Below are positions 26,364 to 35,497 of a DNA stretch of 64,000 bases, piece by piece. This stretch comes from Sedimenticola selenatireducens DSM 17993. GTDB lineage: Bacteria; Pseudomonadota; Gammaproteobacteria; Chromatiales; Chromatiaceae. The notes under the pieces were generated by a model. That model made no database searches. It saw only the letters and a list, made by a program, of their open reading frames with translations, and was not told the DNA's origin. The translations under genes and the position numbers were made by a program. The stretch spans positions 171,075 to 235,074 of the forward strand of contig NZ_ATZE01000009.1 of NCBI RefSeq assembly GCF_000428045.1, read 5' to 3'. How positions within the stretch are numbered: position 1 is the first letter of the stretch; every line of letters begins with the position of its first letter.

Positions 26364-27455
26364 ATGACTATAGAGTCAGGAAATCAGCTATTGACCCGGA
26401 GCGGCCCCCTTTCGGTCTGCCGCGCGACCGGTAGGAGGCTCGCCCTCGGGCCGAATCGCGGCGTGGCGCCGCTCCTACAGGCGGTTGTTTCAAGATTCAA
26501 GGTGTCGGAGTCGGGCCGGGTTGGTGTCCCGGCCTGCAGTAGGGGGCTTGTCTGGCCCAACTCACACGCCGGGGGCAGCGGCCAATGCGGCTTTACCCTG
26601 ATCGAACTGGTGGTGGTGATCGTGATCAGCGGTGTTATTGCCGTGGCCGCTTCCCAGTTGATCCAGCGACCGGTGGAGATGTATCAGTCACAGGCCAGCC
26701 GCGCACGGCTGGTGGATCGGGCGGACACGGCGCTGGTGCGGATGACCCGGGAGCTGCGGGACGCCCTGCCCAACAGTGTGCGTATCGGTTGTTCCGGTGC
26801 CTGCCTGGAGTTTCTGCACGTAGTGACAGGGGGGCTTTACCGTGCCGCGCCCGAGGCGGATTCTCTGCGCCTCAGTTTCAACCCGGCGGATGCTGATATG
26901 CAATTTGAGGTAATGGGGCTGCTCGCCGACAGCGCACTGGTCCAGGCGGGGAGCAATGTCAATGACTGCGCTAGCATGAACGCCTCCTGTCTGGTGATCT
27001 ACAACACCGGACTGTCGGGAAGTAACGCCTACAACCGGGATAACGCGGCTACCATCAGTGCGGTCAATGCCGGTCCACCAATCACACTGAACTTTTTCAA
27101 TAACGGATTTTCCAGTCTACAGACGGCCTTTCCGGCCAGTTCACCGGACCAGCGGTTCTATATTGTCGATACACCTATCACCTATCTCTGTGATCCCGGC
27201 GGCGGGACTATTCGACGCTATCAGGGCTACAACCTGCAGGCTGCCCAGAATGCCGTAGACAGTCATGCGGAACTGTTGGCTCAGAGCAATCCGGCAGAAC
27301 ATGCCTTACTGGTGGATCAGGTCAGCGCCTGCAATTTCACTTATACCCCGGGCACCCCATCCCGCAATGGGCTGGTGACCCTGGAGCTCACAGTGCAGGA
27401 GCAGAGTGAATCCATTACCCTGCTGCAGCAGGCGCATCTGGTGAATATGCCATGA
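26364..27455 (+). CDS. mshO: MSHA minor pseudopilin MshO-like
   Basis: Minor pilin with the PilD motif CG then FTLIELVVVIVISGVIAVAASQLIQRPVEMYQ and a large beta-rich C-terminal domain. Starting at ATG 26364, two bases after the mshD stop, the pre-cleavage leader is 76 residues, far longer than usual. Part of it is encoded by a GTAGGAG-type palindrome (26431-26478). GTG at 26502 would leave a leader of about 30 residues. Its stop overlaps the mshP start (ATGA). Confidence 0.78.
   Translation: MTIESGNQLLTRSGPLSVCRATGRRLALGPNRGVAPLLQAVVSRFKVSESGRVGVPACSRGLVWPNSHAGGSGQCGFTLIELVVVIVISGVIAVAASQLIQRPVEMYQSQASRARLVDRADTALVRMTRELRDALPNSVRIGCSGACLEFLHVVTGGLYRAAPEADSLRLSFNPADADMQFEVMGLLADSALVQAGSNVNDCASMNASCLVIYNTGLSGSNAYNRDNAATISAVNAGPPITLNFFNNGFSSLQTAFPASSPDQRFYIVDTPITYLCDPGGGTIRRYQGYNLQAAQNAVDSHAELLAQSNPAEHALLVDQVSACNFTYTPGTPSRNGLVTLELTVQEQSESITLLQQAHLVNMP
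26431..26478. repeat. GTAGGAG/CTCCTAC palindrome inside the mshO leader
   Basis: GTAGGAG (26431-26437) is inverted as CTCCTAC (26472-26478), with further pairing of CGCC and GGCG inside. Similar hairpins with an AGGAGCGG core occur at 46980-47028 and 62718-62784. This copy stays open in the mshO frame and contains no in-frame stop. Confidence 0.7.
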
Positions 27456-27874
27456 ACGGAGCTGTCGGCGGGGTGGTAAAGGTAACACCAGGGCAGCACG
27501 GATTCTCCCTGATCAGCACCCTGTTCATGCTGGTGGTGCTGGCGGCACTGGGGAGTTACATGGTGCGGTTGAATATGTCCCAGCAGACCACCACCACCCT
27601 GTCATTGCAATCCGTACGCGCCTGGTATGCGGCATCCAGTGGGCTGGAATGGGCGGTGTATCAGATCAATACCAATAACAGCTGCCCCAGCGTACCCAGC
27701 AGTTTCAGCACCGATGGATTTATTATTACGCTGTCCGGCTGCACTGCCTATCCGGTGACCGAAGGGGCATCCAGTTACACGCTCTACGATGTTCAGGTGA
27801 ATGCCAGTCGCGGTGTATTCGGTACGCCCGATTACGTTGCACGACGACTGCGTGCCACGGTGAGCGGGGACTGA
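27452..27874 (+). CDS. mshP: MSHA biogenesis protein MshP-like
   Basis: A 140-residue pilin-like protein of PilX type: leader MNGAVGGVVKVTPGQHG, then FSLISTLFMLVVLAALGSYMV. It lacks Glu at +5 (Ser-Leu-Ile-Ser instead), as in MshP and PilX proteins that do not need the charged residue. It has an SVRAWYAASSGLEWAVYQI segment and three Cys. It overlaps mshO by four bases and is followed by mshQ. Confidence 0.8.
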   Translation: MNGAVGGVVKVTPGQHGFSLISTLFMLVVLAALGSYMVRLNMSQQTTTTLSLQSVRAWYAASSGLEWAVYQINTNNSCPSVPSSFSTDGFIITLSGCTAYPVTEGASSYTLYDVQVNASRGVFGTPDYVARRLRATVSGD

Positions 27875-27968
27875 TTTCTGAGGTATATGTGTATGCACTA
27901 AGAGTCGATGTATTGATCAGTACGCACGACATCATCTCTGAAGCCAGTTTCCCAAAGGAAGTATACGA

Positions 27969-30900
27969 ATGAATAATAATGGTCAGAAAAGCACCCCTCT
28001 GCTCATGTTTTCAGTGGTAAAAGCCAGACTACTCTTGAATTACCTGCAATTAAGTCTGCTCTTTATTCCAATGGCTGTATATGCTGACCAGACCATCACG
28101 AGCGTTGTACTGGGGTGCCAGAGCAACACTACAGTAGAGCCTAATCAGTCGATATCAGCAACTCTGTCAGTACTTATTGATGGTAATACCAATGGTGCCC
28201 ACGGGCGTTGGTACTCGACTAAGTGGAGAATTGGGGATGGCCTTTATACTTGCGTAGATCACGCCAATTTTGATGGCGCGGGAACCCATTCAATCGATTT
28301 GAGCATCACTGCCCCGGTTACTGACTCTACCTATACTGCGTCCTTTGTCGCATATGCCAATAATCATTGTGGCAGTCAAAGCAGTGCGCAGTATGATTTA
28401 AAGGATTCAGTTACGGTTTCCCCAGCTGTGCCTGATCCATTGGCGCGCTATCTTTTTGATGAGCCTTCATTGGATGATACCGCCAATGAAGTCAGTGATG
28501 AGACCGGCAATGGTTATGGTGGAATGGCGGTTAATGGTGTGACTACTTCTGCCACCGACCCCGTTATTCCTGGTGGCACTGGCACCCATTATTATGGAAC
28601 CTTTGATGGCAGCGATGACTATGTGGCTCTGCCGGGGCTGCCCAATCTGACCGACAGCTTTACCATTACCGCCTGGATCAAGGCTGACGATCTGGGTAAC
28701 GACCAGCGGATCTTTGCCGATGATCAGACCAACAACGGTGGCTTCGCCCTCAGTCTGGGCGATGGTGGCAACGGAAAATTGCGCTTTTTCTCCCGCAGCG
28801 TGAATCCCATAATCGTTGATACCCAGAACCCGGTGATTTCCGCAGGTACCTGGCACCATGTGGCGGCGGTACATGATGTCACGGCCAAGACTCGTACGAT
28901 CTATGTCGACGGGGTTGCCGTGATGCTCAATACCGGTGGTACCAGTTCGGTCTACACCGGTACCTGGGGCAGCGACCCCGGGGCTGCCAGTATCGGCGGG
29001 GAAAACAATGCGGCCGGGGGGGAGGCGGTTCCGCGCTGGCGATTCAAGGGCAGCCTGGACGAAGTACGGGTCTACACGGAGGCGCTCAGCCCGAGTCAGA
29101 TACAGGCGGTCAGGGATGAGATCCATCCTTGTGTCGCAACCGGGCTTGATCATATCCGCCTCGAACATGATGGGCAGGGGCTCACCTGCATGGGGGAGGC
29201 CGTCACGGTCAGCGCCTGTGCCGATGCGACCTGCAGCAATTTGTACATGGGTCAGGTAACACTCGATTTCAGTTCTCCCGCCGGCGGCTGGAACCCGGAC
29301 CCGGTCACCTTTACCGGTGGTACTTCAAGCGTCAGTCTGAGCCACACCACGGCAGGAAGTGTCGTGCTGGACGCGACAGCCAGTTCACCGGTGACGGCCA
29401 GTAGCGTGGAATGCATCAACAGTAGTGGCGGGAATGCCTGTGAAATGATATTTGCCGAAACCGGCATTCTGCTGGATGGAGATGATGGTGATGGCTCGCC
29501 CGAAAGTGCGGTGCCGACCCAGATCGCCGGCAAGCCCTCGCAAACCGGTTACGGCGCCACGACTCAGCGGGTCCGGGTGGTAAGAACCGATAACGCGACG
29601 GGTGCCTGTGTTCCGGGTGTTGGCAACCAGACCCTTGACGCCATGTTCAGCTATCTGCTGCCGGTTGCCGCTGAGGGACTGAATGACGACAGCCTTTCGG
29701 TTGTCGCGGCGAGCAGCGCGACCCTGACCGCTGCTGGCAGCGGTCAGATGCTCCAGCTCGCCTTCGATGGGAACGGCACTGCCCCCTTCAGCTTCACCTC
29801 ACAGGACGCGGGTCGCTACCAGTTGCGGGTGGAGATGGCGATACCGGCAGTCGACCCGGACGGTGTGCCGACCGGCGCAACGATTGCGGTTAGCGATACC
29901 AGTAACGGCTTCGTGGTCAGACCCCTGGCGGTGTACGCCGATGCGACGGGCAATACCCGGGCACAGGATGCCGACGGGAATCCCTTCAAGAGTGCGGGCG
30001 AGGCGTTTACCCTGGGCTATAAGAGCCTGCGCTGGGCGTCGGGTCGGGACAATGACAATGACGGTTTGTGGGACAGCTGCGCCAGTTCAACTCTCACGGA
30101 CCCCGGCCTCTACGCCCGGGTGCCGGCCTGGAACATTGGTCAGCCCGGTGCCGATCTGCAGCAACCCGTTGGTGGCAATCCCGGCAGTCTGGTGCACGGA
30201 GGCGGTGATGCCGCTTTTACCGTCGCCGCCACCGGTGTTGATAAGGGCGGTGTCAGCTACAGCGAGGTGGGCATTATCCAACTCCAGCAGAATAGCCTGA
30301 ACCCCTTCCTGGGTGAGGGCGTGCCGCTCTGTTCCCCCTATATCGGGCGCTTCATACCGGCCGATTTCTCCTTCGCGATCACCGATCACGGGGCACTGCT
30401 CAACAGCTGTACCGGGAGCGGTTTCAGCTATGCGGGAACCCCAATAGGCTACGCTGCGCCGCAACTGCCTGCGGCCATCATCACCGCCAGAAACAGCAGT
30501 GGAGTAACCACGCAGAACTACACGGGCGCCTACAATAAACTCCCGCTGAGCGGTATCAACATGCCCAATATCACCAGTGATGGGACTCAGTTGGGTGCGG
30601 ATGGCGTGACCAAGGTAGGTTTGAACTGGAGCATCGGTATGCCCGGCCTGATCGACAACGGGAACGGTACGCTGGATTTTGGGCTCTCGGGCGACACCTT
30701 TACCTATGACCGAACCGCCAACGACCGGGTGGCACCCTTTACCAGCGACCTGGTGCTGTCGGTGCAAAGTATCACGGATGATGACGGTGTCACGGCAGCT
30801 GGAATGCCGCAAAGTTTCACGCCGACGGGCGTGGAGGTCCGTTATGGCCGCATGGCGATGCAGAATGCCCAGGGATCTGAACTGCTGCCACTCCACGTGC

Positions 30901-31316
30901 CGTTGCAGGTGGAATACTACGCGGGTAGTGCCAATGGATTCGTGGCCAATGGCGCTGATCTTTGCACTGCGGGATTGACTGCGGGATTAAAAAGCCCGGT
31001 CGGCCAGGTGGTCATCGCCGGGGGCAGCCGCAATACCGCGATCTACGCGCCGGCTGCCGTGGCAGGGGCATACGCGGCGGATGACCTCAGCGACTCTTCA
31101 CTGTTGTTCGTACAGCCACCGGTGGCGGGTGAATTCAATCTGAATCTACAGCCGCCAGGGCAGGGCAATACCGGCAGTGCCGGTGTTGAGGTAGTGGTTC
31201 CGTCCTGGCTGAAATATATATGGAGCGGGTCAGCGATGGACAACCCATCGGCCAAGGCCACCTTCGGTGTGTTTAGTCGTCCCAGCGGGCTTATTTATCA
31301 ACGGGAAGTCTATTAG
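27969..31316 (+). CDS. mshQ: MshQ-like large secreted LamG-domain protein
   Basis: A 1115-residue exported protein at the end of the pilin cluster. A long signal sequence (hydrophobic LNYLQLSLLFIPMAVYA, before DQTITSVV) is followed by a beta-rich N-terminal domain. A concanavalin-like LamG jellyroll lies at about residues 155-385 (YLFDE, FDGSDDYVALPG, FTITAWIK, TWHHVAAVHD, IYVDGV). The remaining 700 residues are the conserved MshQ C-terminal region with repeated Cys. The first 480 bases look less GC-rich than the rest. By family it may be a tip adhesin. AAGGAAG precedes the ATG. Confidence 0.8.
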   Translation: MNNNGQKSTPLLMFSVVKARLLLNYLQLSLLFIPMAVYADQTITSVVLGCQSNTTVEPNQSISATLSVLIDGNTNGAHGRWYSTKWRIGDGLYTCVDHANFDGAGTHSIDLSITAPVTDSTYTASFVAYANNHCGSQSSAQYDLKDSVTVSPAVPDPLARYLFDEPSLDDTANEVSDETGNGYGGMAVNGVTTSATDPVIPGGTGTHYYGTFDGSDDYVALPGLPNLTDSFTITAWIKADDLGNDQRIFADDQTNNGGFALSLGDGGNGKLRFFSRSVNPIIVDTQNPVISAGTWHHVAAVHDVTAKTRTIYVDGVAVMLNTGGTSSVYTGTWGSDPGAASIGGENNAAGGEAVPRWRFKGSLDEVRVYTEALSPSQIQAVRDEIHPCVATGLDHIRLEHDGQGLTCMGEAVTVSACADATCSNLYMGQVTLDFSSPAGGWNPDPVTFTGGTSSVSLSHTTAGSVVLDATASSPVTASSVECINSSGGNACEMIFAETGILLDGDDGDGSPESAVPTQIAGKPSQTGYGATTQRVRVVRTDNATGACVPGVGNQTLDAMFSYLLPVAAEGLNDDSLSVVAASSATLTAAGSGQMLQLAFDGNGTAPFSFTSQDAGRYQLRVEMAIPAVDPDGVPTGATIAVSDTSNGFVVRPLAVYADATGNTRAQDADGNPFKSAGEAFTLGYKSLRWASGRDNDNDGLWDSCASSTLTDPGLYARVPAWNIGQPGADLQQPVGGNPGSLVHGGGDAAFTVAATGVDKGGVSYSEVGIIQLQQNSLNPFLGEGVPLCSPYIGRFIPADFSFAITDHGALLNSCTGSGFSYAGTPIGYAAPQLPAAIITARNSSGVTTQNYTGAYNKLPLSGINMPNITSDGTQLGADGVTKVGLNWSIGMPGLIDNGNGTLDFGLSGDTFTYDRTANDRVAPFTSDLVLSVQSITDDDGVTAAGMPQSFTPTGVEVRYGRMAMQNAQGSELLPLHVPLQVEYYAGSANGFVANGADLCTAGLTAGLKSPVGQVVIAGGSRNTAIYAPAAVAGAYAADDLSDSSLLFVQPPVAGEFNLNLQPPGQGNTGSAGVEVVVPSWLKYIWSGSAMDNPSAKATFGVFSRPSGLIYQREVY

Positions 31317-31334
31317 CCTTTTTCAACTCTTGAT

Positions 31335-31390
31335 ATAGGGCGCGCCGTGAGTTGCCGTATTGGAGCGACGACGGGCACGGCCCGCCCTAT
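31335..31390. repeat. ATAGGGCG hairpin between convergent mshQ and rhodanese gene
   Basis: ATAGGGCGCGCCGTG (31335-31349) is inverted as CACGGCCCGCCCTAT (31376-31390) with one mismatch. It sits exactly in the gap between two convergent genes, where it could act as a two-way transcription barrier. Confidence 0.7.
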
Positions 31391-31395
31391 GGACA

Positions 31396-32442
31396 TCAAG
31401 CGCGGATAGCGGAGAGCCCGCCTTCCAGTACATAGACATCGAATCCCTGCTGACTCAGCAGAAATGCACAAGTGGCGCTGCGCTGCCCCGAGTCACAATA
31501 GACAATATATTTCTTGCCCTTGTCCAGGTCGGGAATCGCTGCCCGCAACTGGTTCTGGGGGATGTTGATACTACCCCTGAGCCCGTTGTGCTCGAACTCG
31601 CGGCGGAATCTCACATCAATACGGACGGCTCCGTCGGCGGCCATCTTGATAAGGGTCGGGTAGTTGATCCACTGCAGCAGGGGGGCTTCCAACAGCTGCA
31701 GGAAATCCGCCTTGGCCAGGCGCATCAGTTTTCCATTGGTCAGCATCGATACATCGGCATTGCGCACCGAGTCGGTGATCAACGCTTCCTCGCCGAAGCT
31801 GCTGCACGGGCCGAGGTCGGCCAACACCACCTCGCCCGTGTCCGAAGGCAGGGTGACCCGACAACGTCCCTGCTTGATCACGTAGTAGTAATCGCCGGGT
31901 TCGCCGGTCTTGACGATCAGATCTCCCGCCTTGGCCTCGATCTCTTCCATGTGGGAAAACAGATTCTGGATATTTGCCGCGGGAAGGCGAGTGAATGCGG
32001 TTGTCTGCATCATCGACATCATCCATTCGCTCTCTTCGGCGTTGGGACCCTCTTCAGACTCGGTTTTGTCGTTAACGGTAAACTCCGGGGAGAAGTGTCC
32101 CCAGGCCAGCAGCCGTTCCAGCAGTGTCGAGTCGAAACGAACGATGGTTGCCGCCGGTGATACCACCACGCCACGATAGTGTCGTGGTTTGCGGCTGGCC
32201 AACGCATGCAGTCCCCGGTCGGAGCCGGCTGAAACCAGAATCTCCTCACCCTCGGCCGAGGTGAGACAGACCTCCCCGGACATCAGGAAGATGTTATCCG
32301 GATCATTGTCTCCAATATTGAAGACTTGCTCGCCGACCAGATAACGTTCGACGCTGGCGTGTTCCGCCAGGTAGAGCAGATTGTCCTCATAGAGGGCATT
32401 AATCGGAATCAGCGTGCGAAATTTATTGAGATCCAGATCCAT
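31396..32442 (-). CDS. Tandem cyclic-nucleotide-binding domain protein with C-terminal rhodanese
   Basis: A 348-residue soluble protein. Residues about 15-115 and 150-265 are two CNMP-like beta-roll domains (EQVFNIGDNDPDNIFLMSGEV; GDLIVKTGEPGDYYYVIKQGRC and SSFGEEALITDSVRNADV). Residues 270-348 are a rhodanese domain with VRIDVRFRREFEHNGLRGSINIP and the active-site loop CDSGQRS (Cys316). The second CNMP has the FGE and RNA phosphate-binding features. The first lacks them and is probably degenerate. No output domain such as a kinase or DNA-binding helix is seen, so the fusion may sense a nucleotide or redox/sulfur state; the function is unknown. Confidence 0.88.
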   Translation of the reverse strand: MDLDLNKFRTLIPINALYEDNLLYLAEHASVERYLVGEQVFNIGDNDPDNIFLMSGEVCLTSAEGEEILVSAGSDRGLHALASRKPRHYRGVVVSPAATIVRFDSTLLERLLAWGHFSPEFTVNDKTESEEGPNAEESEWMMSMMQTTAFTRLPAANIQNLFSHMEEIEAKAGDLIVKTGEPGDYYYVIKQGRCRVTLPSDTGEVVLADLGPCSSFGEEALITDSVRNADVSMLTNGKLMRLAKADFLQLLEAPLLQWINYPTLIKMAADGAVRIDVRFRREFEHNGLRGSINIPQNQLRAAIPDLDKGKKYIVYCDSGQRSATCAFLLSQQGFDVYVLEGGLSAIRA

Positions 32443-32597
32443 AAGCTATCCAGAAAGGGTTCATCGGAATGCAGTTTACACTACGAGAATCGCGCTCTTG
32501 GGGCAAGTGGAATGATTGCGCATTGAGCAGTGCCGACGGTTTCCGTTGATCCCCTTTCTGGTGTAATATTCGCCCTCCGTTTCGTTCGAGGTAGACC

Positions 32598-33696
32598 ATG
32601 CAGGATCTCAATCCCATCACTAATAAAATCAGTGAATTACGAGGGCGCTCCGAGTCCCTTAGGGGGTATCTTTGACTATGACAGCAAGCAGGAGCGCCTG
32701 ACCGAGGTCCTGCGCGAGCTGGAAGATCCCGGCATCTGGGGCGATCCCGAGTATGCCCAGTCGCTGGGCAAGGAACGCGCCACGCTGGAGACGATCGTGG
32801 TCACCCTGGATCAACTGTTCAATGGCTTGAACGATGCCGCTGACCTGCTGGATATGGCCGTGGAGGAGGGTGATGCCGAGACCGTGGACTCGGTCGTGGC
32901 CGACCTTCAGACGTATGAGCAACAGGTCGCTGAGCTGGAATTCCGGCGTATGTTCTCGGGTGAGATGGATGCCTCCAACGCCTTCCTGGATATCCAGGCC
33001 GGCTCCGGTGGCACCGAGGCACAGGACTGGGCGGAGATGCTGCTACGCATGTATCTGCGCTGGGGCGAACACAGGGGATTCAAGACCGACCTGATGGAGG
33101 TATCGCCCGGTGAGGTGGCCGGTATCAAGTCGGCTACGATCCACTTCGAGGGTGAGTTCGCGTTTGGTTGGTTGCGCACCGAGATCGGCGTACACCGGCT
33201 GGTGCGGAAATCACCCTTCGATTCCGGCAACCGACGCCACACCTCTTTTGCCGCTGTATTCGTGGCCCCGGAGATCGACGACTCTATCGAGATCGATATC
33301 AATCCTGCCGACCTGCGTATCGATGTCTATCGTGCCAGCGGGGCGGGTGGACAGCATGTGAACCGGACCGAGTCGGCCGTGCGCATCACCCACAACCCCA
33401 CCGGCACCGTGGTGCAGTGTCAGAACGACCGCTCCCAGCACAAGAACAAGGACCAGGCGATGAAACAGCTCAAGGCCAAGCTGTATGAGCTGGAGATCCA
33501 GAAGCGCAATGCCGATCAGCAGGTGCTGGAAGAGAGCAAGTCCGATATCGGTTGGGGCAGCCAGATCCGCTCCTACGTACTGGACCAGTCCCGTATCAAG
33601 GATCTGCGTACCGGGGTTGAAACCGGCAATACCCAGGCGGTACTGGATGGCGGTCTGGATCTCTTCCTTGAGGCGAGCCTGAAAAGCGGCCTCTGA
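32598..33696 (+). CDS. prfB: Peptide chain release factor 2, made by programmed +1 frameshift
   Basis: RF2 reads UGA and UAA stops. Translation starts at ATG 32598 and meets an in-frame TGA after 25 codons (32673-32675). Ribosomes must slip +1 on CTT so that reading resumes at GAC 32674, giving 365 residues, the same as E. coli RF2. The SPF stop-codon-recognition tripeptide ([15 protein letters not shown]) and the GGQ peptidyl-release motif ([10 protein letters not shown]) are present. lysS follows, the conserved prfB-lysS pair. Confidence 0.97.
32660..32676 (+). promoter_or_regulatory. prfB programmed frameshift signal
   Basis: The core AGGGGG TAT CTT TGA C contains the internal Shine-Dalgarno-like AGGGGG three bases before the CTT slip codon, followed by the UGA recognised by RF2 and a 3' C. 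This is the same arrangement as in E. coli. Low RF2 makes the ribosome pause at UGA and slip, so RF2 controls its own level. Confidence 0.97.
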
Positions 33697-33771
33697 CCGA
33701 TTATTTTTTCACGCGTTTGGTCTGATACTCCCTGTAGCCTTCTCTGACGCAACAACCAACGAGTTTTTAAC

Positions 33772-35268
33772 ATGAGTGAACAGATCCAGGACGAAAACAA
33801 GCTGATTGCCCAGCGCCGTGAAAAGCTGGCGCAGATTCGCGAGCGGGGCATCGCCTTTCCCAACGACTTCCGTCGTAACGTGGTGGCCGGTGAACTGCAT
33901 GCCGAATATGGCGAGAAGAGCGCGGAACAGCTTGAAAAACTGGCTGTGCGGGTGCGGGTGGCCGGACGCATGATGAGTCGCCGGGTAATGGGCAAGGCCA
34001 GCTTCTCCCATCTGCAGGATATGTCCGGCAAAATCCAACTGTTTATTCAACGCGATTCGCTGCCGGAAGGCTTCTATAACGACACCTACAAGAAAGAGTG
34101 GGACGTGGGTGACATCATCGGCGCCGAGGGGCAGCTGTTCAAGACCAAGACCGGCGAACTCTCGGTACGCTGCGACGAGTTGACCCTGTTGACCAAGTCG
34201 CTGCGTCCGCTGCCGGAGAAGTTCCACGGCCTGACCGATCAGGAGCAGCGCTATCGCCAGCGCTACCTGGATCTGATCATGAGCGAATCCTCGCGGGATA
34301 CCTTCCGCATGCGCACCCGCATGATCCAGTATATCCGTGACTATCTGAATCAGAAGGATTTCATGGAGGTGGAGACCCCCATGATGCAGGCCATACCCGG
34401 CGGTGCCACTGCCAGGCCGTTTATGACGCATCACAATGCCCTGGATATGCAGCTGTTTCTGCGTATCGCCCCGGAGCTGTATCTGAAAAGGCTGGTGGTG
34501 GGGGGCTTTGAGCGGGTTTACGAGATCAACCGCAACTTCCGTAACGAGGGGCTATCCACCCGCCATAATCCTGAATTCACCATGCTGGAGTTCTATCAGG
34601 CCTATGCCGATTACAATGACCTGATGGACCTGACCGAGGATATGTTGCGTGGCCTGGCCCAAGCGACCCTGGGCGACACGGTGATTCAATATCAGGGCGA
34701 GTCCTATGACTTCGGCCAGCCGTTTGTCCGCTTGTCGGTCAAGGAGTCGATACTCCAGTTCAATCCCGAGATCCGCGCCGAGCAGCTGGATGACCTGGAG
34801 CAGGCGCGAGCGCTGGCGGAGTCCCTCGGCATCCCGTTGAAGGCCGGCTATGGCCTCGGCAAGGTGCAGATCGAGATCTTTGAGAAGACGGTGGAGCATC
34901 GCTTGATGAACCCCACCTTCATTACCGCCTATCCGACCGAGGTGTCACCCCTGGCACGCCGCAACGACAATGATCCCTTCGTTACCGATCGCTTCGAGTT
35001 TTTCGTCGGCGGGCGCGAAATTGCCAACGGTTTCTCCGAGCTCAATGATGCCGAGGATCAGGCCGAGCGCTTCCGTATGCAGGTGGAGGAGAAAGAGGCG
35101 GGGGATGATGAGGCGATGCATTTCGACGCCGATTACGTGCGTGCCCTGGAGCACGGCCTGCCGCCTACTGCCGGTGAGGGCATCGGCATTGACCGGTTGG
35201 TGATGCTGTTTACCGACTCACCCTCAATCCGGGATGTATTGTTGTTCCCGCATATGCGTGCGGAGTAA
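33772..35268 (+). CDS. lysS: Lysyl-tRNA synthetase, class II
   Basis: Charges tRNA(Lys). The 498-residue product has an N-terminal OB-fold anticodon-binding domain ([23 protein letters not shown]). The class II catalytic core has motif 2 ([23 protein letters not shown]) and motif 3 ([13 protein letters not shown], near the C-terminus). Length and start are standard. It is 75 bases downstream of prfB. Confidence 0.97.
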   Translation: MSEQIQDENKLIAQRREKLAQIRERGIAFPNDFRRNVVAGELHAEYGEKSAEQLEKLAVRVRVAGRMMSRRVMGKASFSHLQDMSGKIQLFIQRDSLPEGFYNDTYKKEWDVGDIIGAEGQLFKTKTGELSVRCDELTLLTKSLRPLPEKFHGLTDQEQRYRQRYLDLIMSESSRDTFRMRTRMIQYIRDYLNQKDFMEVETPMMQAIPGGATARPFMTHHNALDMQLFLRIAPELYLKRLVVGGFERVYEINRNFRNEGLSTRHNPEFTMLEFYQAYADYNDLMDLTEDMLRGLAQATLGDTVIQYQGESYDFGQPFVRLSVKESILQFNPEIRAEQLDDLEQARALAESLGIPLKAGYGLGKVQIEIFEKTVEHRLMNPTFITAYPTEVSPLARRNDNDPFVTDRFEFFVGGREIANGFSELNDAEDQAERFRMQVEEKEAGDDEAMHFDADYVRALEHGLPPTAGEGIGIDRLVMLFTDSPSIRDVLLFPHMRAE

Positions 35269-35298
35269 TAAGGGTCTGGAGATTAGAGATTATTTATT

Positions 35299-35442
35299 AA
35301 CCGCAAAGTACGCCAAGAGCGCAAAGTTTAAAATTCAAATTGCCCTTCGTGCCCACGCTCTGCGTGGAAATGTGGGGTGGCGTCCATAAATCGCGCTGGG
35401 ATTCTACCAACCGTATGCGTTCCCACGCGGAGCGTGGGAACG
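35299..35442. repeat. Composite repeat block: half AACCGCAAAG element plus GTTCCCACGC hairpin
   Basis: AACCGCAAAGTACGCCAAG at 35299-35317 is a left half of the element at 17967 and 24465; the right arm is missing. It is followed by CCACGC/GCGTGG (35353-35367). A perfect 11-bp hairpin comes next, CGTTCCCACGC (35418-35428) with GCGTGGGAACG (35432-35442). The block fills the gap between the convergent lysS and HDOD genes (35269-35497). Confidence 0.7.
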
Positions 35443-35497
35443 AGGGTGAACGAGGGTGACCCTACGAACATTCGAGGAGCAAGGAAGAGGCGAATGG

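Noticed and set aside
31360..32160. A 266-codon plus-strand frame over the CNMP-rhodanese gene
   Set aside because: The minus-strand product has three recognisable domains; this frame has none.
17967..35442. Repeated units considered as a possible CRISPR array
   Set aside because: Copies are isolated, palindromic and kilobases apart, with no regular spacers and no cas genes in the window.
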